Assembly (NCBI GenBank): GCA_030148425.1
Contig: JASBTM010000014.1
Span: 248,001-312,000, forward strand
Source of the DNA: Hyphomicrobium sp.
Lineage (GTDB): Bacteria; Pseudomonadota; Alphaproteobacteria; Rhizobiales; Hyphomicrobiaceae
Direction of reading: 5' to 3'
Length of the DNA: 64,000 nucleotides
Shown here: piece after piece, positions 56,377 through 64,000 of the stretch
How positions within the stretch are numbered: the first letter of the stretch is position 1
Layout: each line of letters begins with the position of its first letter
Notes under the pieces: generated by a model
What the model was told of the DNA's origin: nothing
What the model saw: only the letters and a program-made list of their open reading frames with translations
The model's database searches: none
Translations under genes and position numbers: made by a program

Positions 56377-57228
56377 ATGGCGGGGCAACCATCGAACACG
56401 TCCATCCCCTCAGGTTCCTTGATGGCCGGCAAGCGAGGCCTGATTATGGGGGTCGCGAATAACCGATCGATTGCGTGGGGCATCGCGAAAGCTTGCGCTG
56501 CTCAGGGCGCCGAGATCGCGCTGACCTATCAAGGCGATGCCCTCAAGAAGCGGGTTGAGCCGCTGGCTGCCGAGCTAGGCGCAAAGTCAGTCCTGCACTG
56601 CGATGTCACCGATGCCGCGTCGATGGACACCGTGTTCGATGCACTCGCAAAAACATGGGGCAACCTGGACTTCCTGGTCCACGCCATCGCCTATGCCGAC
56701 AAGAACGAGCTCGACGGACGATACGTCGACACGACCGAGAAGAACTTCACGCAGAGCCTGCTGATTTCCTGTTATTCGTTCACGGCCCTTGCCAAGCGCG
56801 CTGAAAAACTCATGCCGAACGGCGGGTCGCTCGTGACGCTCAGCTATTACGGCGCCGAAAAGGTGATGCCGCACTATAACGTGATGGGCGTTGCGAAAGC
56901 CGCGTTGGAAGCAAGCGTCCGCTATCTGGCCTCCGATCTCGGCCGCAATGGCATTCGCGTCAATGCGATATCGGCTGGTCCGATCAAGACGCTGGCCGCA
57001 TCCGGCATCGCCGACTTCCGCTATATCCTGAAGTGGAACGAGTACAATTCGGCGCTCCGGCGGAATGTCACGATCGACGACGTGGGCAATGCGGGTCTCT
57101 ATCTCCTGTCCGACATGTCACGCGGCGTTACCGGCGAAATCCATCATGTCGACAGCGGTTACCATGTCCAGGGCATGAAGAACGAAGAAGCGCCCGACAT
57201 TTCCGTCGTCAAAAGCGAAGACGCGTGA
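56377..57228 (+). CDS. fabI: Enoyl-ACP reductase (NADH)
   Basis: 283 residues. The nucleotide motif GVANNRSIAWGIAKACA, the catalytic Tyr-x6-Lys in YNVMGVAK and SAGPIKTLAASGI are the FabI signatures. It performs the last reduction of fatty acid elongation. The N-terminus has ~15 extra residues; an ATG at 56422 would give a shorter form beginning at MAGKRG. AAGGAAAA is upstream of the chosen ATG. Followed 10 bp later by the phosphatase. Confidence 0.95.
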   Translation: MAGQPSNTSIPSGSLMAGKRGLIMGVANNRSIAWGIAKACAAQGAEIALTYQGDALKKRVEPLAAELGAKSVLHCDVTDAASMDTVFDALAKTWGNLDFLVHAIAYADKNELDGRYVDTTEKNFTQSLLISCYSFTALAKRAEKLMPNGGSLVTLSYYGAEKVMPHYNVMGVAKAALEASVRYLASDLGRNGIRVNAISAGPIKTLAASGIADFRYILKWNEYNSALRRNVTIDDVGNAGLYLLSDMSRGVTGEIHHVDSGYHVQGMKNEEAPDISVVKSEDA

Positions 57229-57238
57229 GCGAAAGGCG

Positions 57239-57841
57239 ATGGCGCCTGTCTCGTTGAAGCCTGGCCTCACGCTTTATCTCATTCGTCACGGCGAAACAGA
57301 TTGGAACCGGGAATCCCGCTACCAGGGGCAGCGGGACATTCCGTTAAACGAAACCGGACGCCAGCAAGCTCGCCGACACGGCGACGTTCTCAAAGCGCTG
57401 ATGCCGCCTATTAAGGGGTTCGATTTCGTGTCGAGCCACTTAGGGCGCGCTGTCGAAACGATGCAGCTCATCCGGAGCACGCTCGATATCGATCCCGACG
57501 ATTTCAGTCGGGTACCGGACATTGCCGAACTCAGCTACGGCCATTGGGAGGGGAAACTCGCCGCCGAGCTAGTGTCGGGAGATCCGGAGGGCGTGGCCGG
57601 CAAGACTGCTGACCCGTACGGTTGGCGTCCGCGCGGCGGTGAAAGCTACCAGGATCTCGAAGAGCGCGTTTCGGCTTGGCTCTCGGGCCTCACGAACAAC
57701 ACCGTCGCCGTCAGCCACGGCGGCGTCAGCCGCGTCGCCCGTGGCGCTCTTCTCGGCGTCGACAGGCGCCTGGTGCCATTCCTGGAGGTTCCGCAGGACA
57801 AGATCTTGCGATTCAAGGACGGCAAAATGTGCTGGATCTGA
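57239..57841 (+). CDS. Histidine phosphatase family protein
   Basis: 200 residues of the phosphoglycerate-mutase-like superfamily: catalytic LIRHGETDWN near residue 13, the second motif SSHLGRAVETM, and VAVSHGGVSRVARG with the second catalytic His. Cytoplasmic. Substrate unknown: the fold includes phosphoglycerate mutases and broad phosphatases. Close behind fabI (10 bp), so likely co-transcribed. Confidence 0.88.
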   Translation: MAPVSLKPGLTLYLIRHGETDWNRESRYQGQRDIPLNETGRQQARRHGDVLKALMPPIKGFDFVSSHLGRAVETMQLIRSTLDIDPDDFSRVPDIAELSYGHWEGKLAAELVSGDPEGVAGKTADPYGWRPRGGESYQDLEERVSAWLSGLTNNTVAVSHGGVSRVARGALLGVDRRLVPFLEVPQDKILRFKDGKMCWI

Positions 57842-58385
57842 GATCGGCGAACGGCAAACCGGATTTTGAGAATGCAAAGAGCCAGAAGCACAAAGAGCCG
57901 GAGATGCGGCTCTCCGGCTCTTCGGCACTCGGTTTGGAGTGCATGCTGAAAGACCCTTCGACCCAGGGCTCATTCCGGGAGGAACGGTCTTTTACGGTGG
58001 CCGGCGCTTTACCGCCTATGTCAATGGAGACTTAGCTTACGACACGACCGCCCGGGTGGGGCGGCCGATCCGTATACCTCGCAACATGCGATCCTTCGAT
58101 GCACCGCAGGCTGCTTTCGGGCAGCGAAATGCGGGCTCGGCCGAGTTGCCGATCGAATACGGAACATGTGCCTGCTTCGTCCCATCGGCAGAGCAAAAAG
58201 TTGCCGACGAACGCAGTACTAAAGCGAGTTAATCTGCGTCGCCCGAGGTTGTCACGCGGCATTCCCTGCGATGCGCACTTGCCGCCTTCCCGTCCGCCAC
58301 CTAATAAGAACGGTGAAGCAGCCCGGCAACAATCGTTGCAGAGCCATCGAGGCGCTGGACGGGCCTTATTCCGCATATTCAGGCA
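57842..58385. other. Intergenic region before aroC
   Basis: About 540 bp. It begins with a hairpin terminator (57893-57922). Open frames within (for example 57939-58232, 97 codons from a GTG) lack ribosome sites and resemble nothing I know. The aroC promoter should be here; none is identified. Confidence 0.45.
57893..57922 (+). terminator. Hairpin terminator after the phosphatase gene
   Basis: AAGAGCCGGAGA and TCTCCGGCTCTT form a perfect 12-bp stem with a 6-base loop. The T-run is short, so efficiency is uncertain. Confidence 0.65.
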
Positions 58386-59474
58386 ATGTCTCACAACACC
58401 TTCGGCCATCTTTTTCGCGTAACAACCTGGGGCGAAAGCCATGGCCCGGCCATTGGCGCCGTCGTCGACGGCTGTCCGCCGGGCATCGCGCTCGAAGCGA
58501 CCGAGATCCAGTCCTATCTCGACAAGCGCAAGCCGGGCCAGTCGCGTTTCACGACGCAGCGGCAAGAGGCCGACGCGGTCAAGATTCTCTCCGGCGTCTT
58601 TCCGGACGCGTCGGGCAAGCAGGTGACGACGGGAACGCCGATCGCGCTGGAGATCGAGAACACCGATCAGCGTTCGAAGGATTACGGCGACATCAAAGAC
58701 AAGTTTCGGCCTGGCCACGCCGATTTCACCTACGACGCGAAATACGGCATCCGCGACTATCGCGGTGGCGGCCGCTCGTCGGCACGCGAGACAGCATCAC
58801 GCGTGGCGGCTGGAGCCGTTGCGCGGAAAGTCATACCGGGCGTCACCATTCGCGGCGCGCTTGTCCAAATCGGCCAGATCAAGATCGATCGCGGCAACTG
58901 GGACTGGGAAGAAACCGGAAATAATCCGTTTTTCTCGCCCGATAAGCAGGCCGCTGAGCATTGGGCCGATTATCTCGACAAAGTGCGCAAGGCGGGCTCT
59001 TCCGTCGGGGCGATCATCGAAGTCGTTGCGGAAGGCGTACCGGCAGGATGGGGCGCGCCACTCTATGGCAAGCTCGACCAGGACATCGCCAGTGCGATGA
59101 TGTCGATCAACGCCGTCGAGGGCGTCGAGATTGGCGAGGGCATGGCGTCGGCAGAACTGACCGGCGAACAGAACGCCGACGAAATTCGCATCGGCAACGA
59201 CGGCGCGCCAGATTTCCTCTCGAACCACGCGGGCGGCATTCTCGGCGGCATCTCAACGGGACAGCCCGTGGTCTGCCGCTTCGCGGTGAAGCCAACGTCG
59301 TCAATCCTCGCGCCGCGCCGGACGATCGACCGCCAGGGCCACGAGACTGAGATCATCACCAAGGGCCGGCACGACCCGTGCGTTGGCATTCGAGCGGTGC
59401 CGGTCGGGGAAGCGATGATGGCCATCGTCCTCGCAGATCACTTCCTGCGGCACCGGGCGCAAATCGGGTCATAA
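58386..59474 (+). CDS. aroC: Chorismate synthase
   Basis: 362 residues, full length. The three family signatures appear: [18 protein letters not shown], the [18 protein letters not shown] flavin/phosphate region, and [17 protein letters not shown] near the end. It makes chorismate from 5-enolpyruvylshikimate-3-phosphate with reduced FMN, the last step before the aromatic amino acid branches. The sirtuin gene follows almost directly. Confidence 0.96.
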   Translation: MSHNTFGHLFRVTTWGESHGPAIGAVVDGCPPGIALEATEIQSYLDKRKPGQSRFTTQRQEADAVKILSGVFPDASGKQVTTGTPIALEIENTDQRSKDYGDIKDKFRPGHADFTYDAKYGIRDYRGGGRSSARETASRVAAGAVARKVIPGVTIRGALVQIGQIKIDRGNWDWEETGNNPFFSPDKQAAEHWADYLDKVRKAGSSVGAIIEVVAEGVPAGWGAPLYGKLDQDIASAMMSINAVEGVEIGEGMASAELTGEQNADEIRIGNDGAPDFLSNHAGGILGGISTGQPVVCRFAVKPTSSILAPRRTIDRQGHETEIITKGRHDPCVGIRAVPVGEAMMAIVLADHFLRHRAQIGS

Positions 59475-59490
59475 CCTTCGAGGACCGGCA

Positions 59491-60195
59491 ATCGCTGAGC
59501 TTGGAAAGATCGTCGTTCTCACGGGCGCGGGCTTATCGGCCGAAAGCGGCGTGGCGACGTTCCGCGATCCAGATGGCATTTGGGCCAAATACGATTGGCG
59601 CGAGGTCGCGACACCGGAAGGTTTCCAGCGCGATCCAGTGCGTGTGCTCGACTTCTATAATTCGCGACGACGCGCTCATCGGGGCATTGAGCCTAACGCC
59701 GCGCACATTGCGCTCGCCCGGCTCGAAGCAGAATACGGCGATGTAACCATCGTCACCCAGAATATCGACGCTCTGCATGAAGCTGCCGGATCGACGTCGC
59801 TGATTCACATGCACGGCGAGCTCTTCAAGGCGCTCTGCACCTTCTGCAAGCATCGCTTTCCGTGGCGCGACGATCTCTACGTCGACACCTCCTGTCCGTT
59901 CTGCGGATTGCCGGGCGGTATGCGGCCTGACGTCGTGTGGTTCGGCGAGATGCCGTATCAGATGGGAAGGGTCACCGCTCTTCTCGGAGAAGCTGATCTC
60001 TTCATCTCCATCGGCACGAGCGGGCATGTCTATCCGGCCGCCGGATTCGTCACGGAGGCTGCTGAGCATGGCGCCCGTACGGTCGAGCTCAATCTCGAGC
60101 CGTCGGAGGGCGCAAGCCTTTTCCAAGAGGCGGTTTACGGGCCCGCGACTGAGATCGTGCCAGCCTTCGTCGAGCGCATTCTCTCAGAGCGCTAG
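59491..60195 (+). CDS. cobB: Sir2-family NAD-dependent deacylase, start codon not canonical
   Basis: About 234 residues. NAD motif GKIVVLTGAGLSAESG then TFRDPDGIW; TQNID; catalytic His in IHMHGELF; zinc cysteines CTFC...SCPFC. It removes acyl groups from lysine. The frame has no ATG, GTG or TTG between a stop at 59416 and the GTG at 59551, and starting at 59551 would delete the NAD-binding motif. An ATC at 59491, six bases after AGGA, sits exactly where the start is expected. It is either a rare ATC start, a recent mutation of ATG, or a sequence error. The end overlaps the converging methyltransferase by four bases. Confidence 0.8.
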   Translation: MAELGKIVVLTGAGLSAESGVATFRDPDGIWAKYDWREVATPEGFQRDPVRVLDFYNSRRRAHRGIEPNAAHIALARLEAEYGDVTIVTQNIDALHEAAGSTSLIHMHGELFKALCTFCKHRFPWRDDLYVDTSCPFCGLPGGMRPDVVWFGEMPYQMGRVTALLGEADLFISIGTSGHVYPAAGFVTEAAEHGARTVELNLEPSEGASLFQEAVYGPATEIVPAFVERILSER

Positions 60196-61436
60196 CGTCG
60201 GAATACAGCAACGACCTCGACGTGCGCCGAATAGACGAACTGATCGACGGGAGTGACGGATTCGATCTTATAGCCGCCATCGACGAGGTGACGCGCATCG
60301 CGTGCCAGCGTCGCCGGATTGCAAGACACGGCGACGACCGTCTTCACCTTCGAGCGCGCCAAGCGCTGCGACTGCGCTTCCGCACCTGCGCGCGGCGGAT
60401 CGAAAACGACGCCGTCATGCTTGTTGAGTTCGAGCGGCGATAGCGGGTCGCGAAACAAGTCGCGCGCGACCGCAATAATCGGCTTCAGACCGGATGTTTT
60501 TTTCTCGGCGTCCGCGAGGGCGGTTACGGCGGCTTTACTGCCGTCGAATGCCGAAACACGAGCCTTCACCGCTATGGGGAATGTGAATGCTCCCATGCCA
60601 CAAAAGAGATCGGCGACCTTCTTGGCTTTGCCGAGCGCGGCGACGATGCGCTGCGCAATTTCGGTTTCGGCTGCTCCGACGGCTTGGATGAACACCGCGG
60701 GCGGCAGGAGCACATCGGCACTCCCAAAGGTGATGAACGGCTTCAACGTTTCGACGACGATATCACCGCCGACGACGAGGCGCGCGAGCCCGAGCGCGCT
60801 TGCCGCCGACGCCAAACCGCTTCGAACCTCGGGCGTCAGCTTTCGCTCGGTTCCATCGACGTCGACGTCCAGACCCGCGCGCGTCAGTGTAATCGTGACG
60901 CGTGCTTCGCCACGCTTCGATAGCAGCGGCGATATCAGTCTTCCGACAGACGGCAACGCGGCAACAATTTTCGATTCGAGAACGGCACACTCCTCGATCG
61001 CGACGAGGTTGTGCGAGGCAGCTTCGTGAAAGCCCAGGTCGATGCCGGCTTCAGATCTGACTGCCGTAAGCACGGCGCGGCGGCGTTTTCCTGCCGGACA
61101 CTGCAAGGCACCGACGTCCGGGTTCAGTCCGCGCGCGGCGAAGGCGTCGATGACCAACTCGCGTTTCCACGCGTCGTACGCCTCCGGCGCGAGATGCTGC
61201 ATGCTGCAACCGCCGCACGTTCCGAAATGGCGGCAGACGGGTGCGATACGCTCGGCGCTCGGCTCGATGACCCGCAGCAGGCGCGTACGATCAGCCTCGA
61301 CGTCAGCGGCCACAAGTTCTCCCGGCAGCGAGAACGGCACGAAAATGCTTTTACCATCGACGTCGGCGATGCCGTCGCCCTGAGCGCCGAGGCGGCTGAT
61401 CCGGAGGTCTTGCTCAGTCACCGTAACGCGCTCCAA
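60192..61436 (-). CDS. TrmA/RumA-family RNA (uracil-5) methyltransferase
   Basis: 414 residues. An N-terminal TRAM-like domain, then a [4Fe-4S] site CRHFGTCGGC plus a Cys in EECAVLE. The SAM-binding domain follows (VADLFCGMGAFTFPIA, about residue 275), with the catalytic Cys in SCNPATLARD. The family makes m5U in 23S rRNA (RlmC/RlmD) or tRNA; which one cannot be told here. Its start overlaps the end of the TlyA gene by 23 bases, so translation is probably coupled. Confidence 0.92.
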   Translation of the reverse strand: MERVTVTEQDLRISRLGAQGDGIADVDGKSIFVPFSLPGELVAADVEADRTRLLRVIEPSAERIAPVCRHFGTCGGCSMQHLAPEAYDAWKRELVIDAFAARGLNPDVGALQCPAGKRRRAVLTAVRSEAGIDLGFHEAASHNLVAIEECAVLESKIVAALPSVGRLISPLLSKRGEARVTITLTRAGLDVDVDGTERKLTPEVRSGLASAASALGLARLVVGGDIVVETLKPFITFGSADVLLPPAVFIQAVGAAETEIAQRIVAALGKAKKVADLFCGMGAFTFPIAVKARVSAFDGSKAAVTALADAEKKTSGLKPIIAVARDLFRDPLSPLELNKHDGVVFDPPRAGAEAQSQRLARSKVKTVVAVSCNPATLARDARHLVDGGYKIESVTPVDQFVYSAHVEVVAVFRR

Positions 61437-62145
61437 GAAGAAATTCAGTGTTGCCGGAGCCGCCGAGAATAGGCGATGACATATCGCCGATTACCGACCA
61501 TCCGGGTCGCGCGCTTATCCAATTGCGGACGCCTTCGAGCGCGCTTTGTCGAACCGCTGCGTCACGCACGATGCCGCCGCTCCCGATATTGTCGCGACCG
61601 ACCTCGAACTGCGGCTTCACCAGGACGATCATCCAAGCGCCTGCCTTGGCAAACGACAGGACGGTGCTCAGCACTTTCGTCACCGAAATGAAACTGACAT
61701 CGACGACGACCGCTTCGATGGGTTCTGGAATCTCGGCGGGAGTCAGAGATCGGGCATCGACGTTTTCAAGGGACACGACGCGTGAATCGCTTTTCAGGCT
61801 GTCGTGAAGTTGAGCCGTACCGACGTCGACCGCATAAACACGGGCGGCTCCACGTTGCAGCAGAACTTCCGTGAAACCGCCTGTCGAAGCGCCGATGTCG
61901 AGCGCGACGCGACCCGAAGCATCCAAGCCGAAGCGCTCGAGCGCCGCCACGAGCTTTTCCGCTCCACGTGACACGTAGCCAGGCGCTTCGGCTGCAAGCG
62001 AAACGGCGAAATCTTCCTTCACGTCGAATGCGGGCTTGTCGCAAACGACGCCACCAACGGAAACGAACCCTCGCTTGATCAGATCCTGCGCGCGGGCGCG
62101 CGACGGCGCCAATCCGCGTGTCACGAGCATCTGGTCGAGACGCAT
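61414..62145 (-). CDS. tlyA: TlyA-family rRNA 2'-O-methyltransferase / haemolysin A family
   Basis: 243 residues: an N-terminal S4 RNA-binding domain (RLDQMLVTRGLAPSRARAQ, RGFVSVGG) and an FtsJ-like domain with the SAM motif ALDIGASTGGFTEVLL and VVVDVSFIS. TlyA methylates ribose in 16S and 23S rRNA and affects capreomycin sensitivity in other bacteria. In Hyphomicrobiales it usually follows dxs, as here with one gene between. Confidence 0.93.
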   Translation of the reverse strand: MRLDQMLVTRGLAPSRARAQDLIKRGFVSVGGVVCDKPAFDVKEDFAVSLAAEAPGYVSRGAEKLVAALERFGLDASGRVALDIGASTGGFTEVLLQRGAARVYAVDVGTAQLHDSLKSDSRVVSLENVDARSLTPAEIPEPIEAVVVDVSFISVTKVLSTVLSFAKAGAWMIVLVKPQFEVGRDNIGSGGIVRDAAVRQSALEGVRNWISARPGWSVIGDMSSPILGGSGNTEFLLGARYGD

Positions 62146-62169
62146 GATCGTGCCGTCAGCCGCGCGGCC

Positions 62170-62538
62170 TCAATCGGGCCGGATGGCGTAGCGGCCGGAG
62201 CCGTTCGCGAAGAGAAGAAGAAAGCCGCCCGCCATGCAGACGTTTTTCATGAAGTTCGTCATCTGAGCCTGATCGGCGAAATTGCTGTGAAAGACTGCGG
62301 CGGCAGCCAGGCAGAAGGCCGCGAGCGCGAGGCCGGCGTAACGCGAGAAGACACCGAGAAGAACGGCGAGACCACCAATCACTTCAAGCCCAATAACGAG
62401 CGGAAGAAGCGTGCCTGGAAGGCCATGGGATTCCATATAGGCCTGGGTCTGGACGTACCCTGAGACCTTATTAATTCCCGCAGTGACGAAAATCGCGGAC
62501 AGAAGGATCCGTGCGACCAGACTGACGAGCGCGTGCAT
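62170..62538 (-). CDS. DoxX family membrane protein
   Basis: 122 residues with four membrane helices (LVARILLSAIFVTAGINKV, LLPLVIGLEVIGGLAVLLG, AGLALAAFCLAAAAVF, NVCMAGGFLLLFANG). DoxX-family proteins are small and poorly characterised; some link to sulfur or oxidative stress systems. Same strand as its neighbours, 24 bp upstream of the tlyA start side. Confidence 0.88.
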   Translation of the reverse strand: MHALVSLVARILLSAIFVTAGINKVSGYVQTQAYMESHGLPGTLLPLVIGLEVIGGLAVLLGVFSRYAGLALAAFCLAAAAVFHSNFADQAQMTNFMKNVCMAGGFLLLFANGSGRYAIRPD

Positions 62539-62586
62539 ATTTATTCTCCCGAACGTCGATATTGGCGGACGCCCATTGGCGGGGCG

Positions 62587-64000
62587 TCAGGCCCGTTCGC
62601 TTAGCACGTCCGCACGCCCGAGGGCAGCAAAGACCGTCTGTACGATGCCTGAGGCATTAAGCTTCGCTTCTTCGTACATGACCTCAGGTTTGCCGTGGTC
62701 GATGAACAGATCCGGCAGCACCTTGGCCCTGACCCGCAGACCGCGATCCAGCAGCCCCTCGTCGGAGAGGAATTGCAGCACGTGGCTGCCGAAACCGCCG
62801 ATCGAGCCTTCCTCGACCGTCACCAAAACTTCATGGCTGGACGCGAGTTGACGAATGAGCGCCTCATCGAGGGGCTTGGCAAAGCGCGCATCGGCGACGG
62901 TCGTCGAGAGGCCGAAGCTCGCAAGCTGGTCGGCTGCTTTCAGACATTCGGCGAGACGGGTGCCGAGCGAGAGCAGCGCGATCTTCGAGCCTTCGCGCAC
63001 AATCCGGCCCTTGCCGATCTCTAGCGGAATGCCGACTTCCGGCAATTCTATGCCGACGCCCTCGCCGCGCGGATAGCGCAGCGCGCTCGGCCGGTCGTCG
63101 ATCTGCGCTTGGGTGGCGACCATATGGACGAGTTCAGCTTCATCGGCCGCGGCCATGATCACAAAGTCCGGCAGACAAGCGAGATAGGCGACGTCGAATG
63201 AACCGGCATGCGTCGCACCGTCGGCGCCGACAAGGCCCGCGCGATCAATTGCAAAGCGCACCGGCAGCTTCTGGATCGCGACATCATGCACGACCTGATC
63301 GTAGGCGCGCTGCAGGAAGGTCGAATAGATCGCGGTGAACGGCTTATAGCCTTCCGTCGCGAGGCCGGCGGCGAACGTCACGGCGTGCTGCTCGGCGATG
63401 CCGACGTCGAACGTCCGGTCAGGGAATTCCTTGCCGAAATAATCGAGGCCGGTGCCTGACGGCATAGCGGCCGTGATGGCGACGATCCGCTTGTCTTTGC
63501 GCGCCTCGGCGATGAGGCTGTCGGCGAACACCTTGGTGTAGTTCGGCGCATTGGGCTTTGGCTTGACCTGCGCGCCGGTCACGACGTTGAACTTGTTGAC
63601 GCCGTGATACTTGTCGTCGGCCGCTTCCGCAGGCGCGTAGCCTTTGCCCTTCTGCGTTACGACGTGAACGAGGATCGGGCCTTGCTGAAGATCGCGGACG
63701 TTCTTCAGTACCGGCAGAAGCTGCTCGAAATTGTGCCCATCGATGGGTCCGACGTAATAGAAGCCGAGTTCCTCGAACCACGCGCCGCCCTGCCACAGAT
63801 GACGGGTGTATTCCTCGACACGCGCAGCCCGACGCTCCCACTCCTTCGGCAGAAGCTTCGCGAGCTGCTTGGCGTAGTCGCGCAGATGCACATACGCGCC
63901 GCTCGACGTCACGCGCGCCAGATAGGCCGAGAGCGCGCCGGTCGGCGGCGCAATCGACATGTCGTTGTCGTTCAGCACGACAATCAGGCGCTCGTTGCGA
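62587..64000 (-). CDS. dxs: 1-deoxy-D-xylulose-5-phosphate synthase, C-terminal part
   Basis: The frame runs off the window at 64000, so about 471 residues of ~640 are visible. The thiamine-diphosphate Glu is in [16 protein letters not shown]; the transketolase central and C-terminal domains follow ([27 protein letters not shown]). It condenses pyruvate and glyceraldehyde-3-phosphate, the first step of the MEP isoprenoid pathway that supplies hopanoids and quinones. The N-terminal TPP motif lies outside. Confidence 0.95.
   Translation of the reverse strand, partial: RNERLIVVLNDNDMSIAPPTGALSAYLARVTSSGAYVHLRDYAKQLAKLLPKEWERRAARVEEYTRHLWQGGAWFEELGFYYVGPIDGHNFEQLLPVLKNVRDLQQGPILVHVVTQKGKGYAPAEAADDKYHGVNKFNVVTGAQVKPKPNAPNYTKVFADSLIAEARKDKRIVAITAAMPSGTGLDYFGKEFPDRTFDVGIAEQHAVTFAAGLATEGYKPFTAIYSTFLQRAYDQVVHDVAIQKLPVRFAIDRAGLVGADGATHAGSFDVAYLACLPDFVIMAAADEAELVHMVATQAQIDDRPSALRYPRGEGVGIELPEVGIPLEIGKGRIVREGSKIALLSLGTRLAECLKAADQLASFGLSTTVADARFAKPLDEALIRQLASSHEVLVTVEEGSIGGFGSHVLQFLSDEGLLDRGLRVRAKVLPDLFIDHGKPEVMYEEAKLNASGIVQTVFAALGRADVLSERA

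Noticed and set aside
57939..58232. 97-codon frame between the phosphatase and aroC
   Set aside because: GTG start without ribosome site and no recognisable domain; overlapping frames on both strands look equally random.

Overview
The window reads as the chromosome of an alphaproteobacterium of the order Hyphomicrobiales, most likely a Hyphomicrobium-like methylotroph. This is inference from gene content and order. The tig-clpP-clpX-lon-hupB order, a tRNA-Val next to hupB, hopanoid-modification genes (hpnK, hpnI, hpnL), a formaldehyde-activating-enzyme homologue, a membrane-bound selenocysteine formate dehydrogenase and a Nit1C nitrilase cluster all fit. GC content is high throughout. I saw no insertion sequence, prophage or CRISPR array.

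Layout. 1-8.7 kb: a partial DUF2778/tlde1-like gene, a bestrophin-like channel, an MHS-family transporter, a DUF3300 exported protein, and an Mla-type lipid transport operon (mlaE, mlaF, mlaD) whose MlaD is fused to an auxiliary-lipoprotein-like domain. 8.7-17.4 kb: a MocR-type regulator divergent from a complete eight-gene Nit1C (nitrogen starvation / cyanide-nitrile) operon. That operon has a textbook sigma-54 promoter with two palindromes just upstream. 17.7-24.3 kb: an AaeB/AaeX/AaeA-type efflux operon, a tandem double Lrp regulator, an SDR and a divergent Fae homologue. 24.5-32.6 kb: tRNA-Asp, tRNA-Val, hupB, lon, clpX, clpP and tig. 33.1-43.5 kb: the selenium block. fdhA has an in-frame UGA followed by a bacterial SECIS hairpin, and is followed by fdhB, the cytochrome b subunit, fdhE and selD. 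These converge on selA, selB and selC. The selC tRNA gene lies inside the 3' end of the selB reading frame. 44-48.9 kb: hopanoid modification genes, a flavoprotein and tRNA-Leu. 49.1-56.2 kb: a sulfurtransferase, a Cys-type glutathione peroxidase, and a DevBCA-like ABC exporter spread over several transcription units that also encode small secreted and OB-fold-like proteins. 56.4-64 kb: fabI, a phosphatase, aroC, a sirtuin with no canonical start codon, two RNA methyltransferases, a DoxX protein and the 3' part of dxs.

The genes form four functional groups. (1) A one-carbon/selenium module: SelA, SelB, SelC and SelD allow UGA decoding in FdhA, FdhE assists assembly, and FdhB with the cytochrome b subunit passes formate electrons to the membrane. 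(2) A nitrogen-starvation module that, by known Nit1C biology, assimilates nitrile or cyanide nitrogen. (3) A proteostasis block. (4) Envelope biology: Mla lipid transport, hopanoids, efflux and the DevBCA-like exporter.

The least expected signal is a repeated palindrome, TGTTCC-N4-GGAACA. It occurs in five copies, two of them degraded, each 58-92 bp upstream of a start codon between 50.7 and 54.2 kb. It ties the exporter subunits and the small proteins around them into a candidate local regulon that I cannot match to a known regulator.
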